This document shows positions 63,957 through 64,000 of a DNA stretch of 64,000 bases, in pieces. Within the stretch, counting starts at the first letter, position 1; each line of letters begins with the position of its first letter. The position numbers were made by a program, and so were the translations under genes. Below the pieces are notes generated by a model. It saw only the letters and a program-made list of their open reading frames with translations, did not search any database and was not told the origin of the DNA. This stretch comes from Thalassolituus hydrocarboniclasticus (GTDB taxonomy: Bacteria > Pseudomonadota > Gammaproteobacteria > Pseudomonadales > Oceanobacteraceae): the NCBI RefSeq assembly GCF_025345565.1, contig NZ_CP054475.1, positions 1,952,448-2,016,447 of the forward strand, read 5' to 3'.

Positions 63957-64000
63957 ATGACCACAGCCTACTACTCCTTCCAGCGACACTTTGAGCACGA
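63957..64000 (+). CDS. Start of a plus-strand gene, cut by the window end
   Basis: Only 14 codons are visible (ATG ACC ACA GCC, reading MTTAYYSFQRHFEH), open to the edge and divergent from the Pat-type gene. The Thr-Ala-Tyr-Tyr-Ser start and the later His resemble the N-terminus of class II histone-deacetylase-like proteins, which would fit beside an acetyltransferase. The fragment is far too short to rely on, and no clear ribosome site precedes it. Confidence 0.4.
   Translation, partial: MTTAYYSFQRHFEH

Overview
The window reads as chromosome of a gammaproteobacterium of the Oceanospirillales/Pseudomonadales type, probably marine. This rests on gene order rather than any marker search. The block rluC - HAD phosphatase - sppA - yceD - rpmF - plsX - fabD - fabG - acpP - fabF - pabC - mltG - tmk - holB - pilZ, divergent from rne, is the order known from Pseudomonas. 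The block uvrY - uvrC - pgsA - tRNA-Gly - tRNA-Cys - tRNA-Leu is the classical enterobacterial and pseudomonad order. A TonB2-type cluster and a Slam-like barrel locus fit an aquatic lifestyle. Coding density is high, with normal start signals. No rRNA, CRISPR array, prophage or complete insertion sequence was seen.

Layout. 1-0.7 kb: 5' part of a secreted protein gene (minus). 0.8-4.4 kb: rne (minus) with a long leader and a good promoter. 4.5-16.2 kb: the plus-strand operon series linking rRNA modification, ribosomal protein L32, fatty-acid synthesis, folate, murein, dTMP synthesis, DNA polymerase clamp loading and type IV pilus assembly. 16.3-20.5 kb: a class V aminotransferase and a PreP-like M16C peptidase, divergent. 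20.6-25.6 kb: a six-gene TonB energy-transduction operon. 25.7-28.9 kb: xthA and a BtuB-like TonB-dependent receptor, separated by a 264-bp MITE-like element flanked by TA. 29-32.8 kb: thiI, phaB and a lone tyrosine recombinase. 33-37 kb: an accessory-looking locus with a DUF4382 lipoprotein, an ECF sigma factor, a zinc-type anti-sigma factor, a small exported protein and a TPR/beta-barrel outer-membrane protein. 37.4-41.7 kb: a DUF945 protein and rapA. 41.8-52.2 kb (minus): ugd, gspE-F-G-H-I-J-K-L-M and gor, so tightly packed that one transcript is likely. 52.4-56.1 kb: etfBA and the divergent ETF-ubiquinone oxidoreductase gene. 56.2-57.6 kb: DUF1285 and a radical SAM protein. 57.7-61.1 kb: the tRNA trio, pgsA, uvrC and uvrY. 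61.2-63.9 kb: a Pat-type acyl-CoA synthetase/GNAT protein, followed by the first codons of a plus-strand gene at the right edge.

How the genes work together. plsX, fabD, fabG, acpP and fabF supply acyl-ACP for phospholipid synthesis; pgsA works later in that pathway. The TonB operon could power receptors such as the one at 27.0 kb. The ETF genes pass electrons from acyl-CoA dehydrogenases to ubiquinone, and the Pat protein would tune acyl-CoA metabolism. The gsp genes encode the inner-membrane and pseudopilus part of a type II secretion system whose outer-membrane genes (gspC, gspD) and gspO are not in this window.

Most worth a second look: the sigma/anti-sigma/lipoprotein/TPR-barrel locus at 33-37 kb, possibly an envelope-sensing or surface-lipoprotein export module; a perfect palindrome at its far end whose half-site recurs at the start of the neighbouring recombinase gene; and the MITE-like element 17 bp upstream of the xthA start codon.
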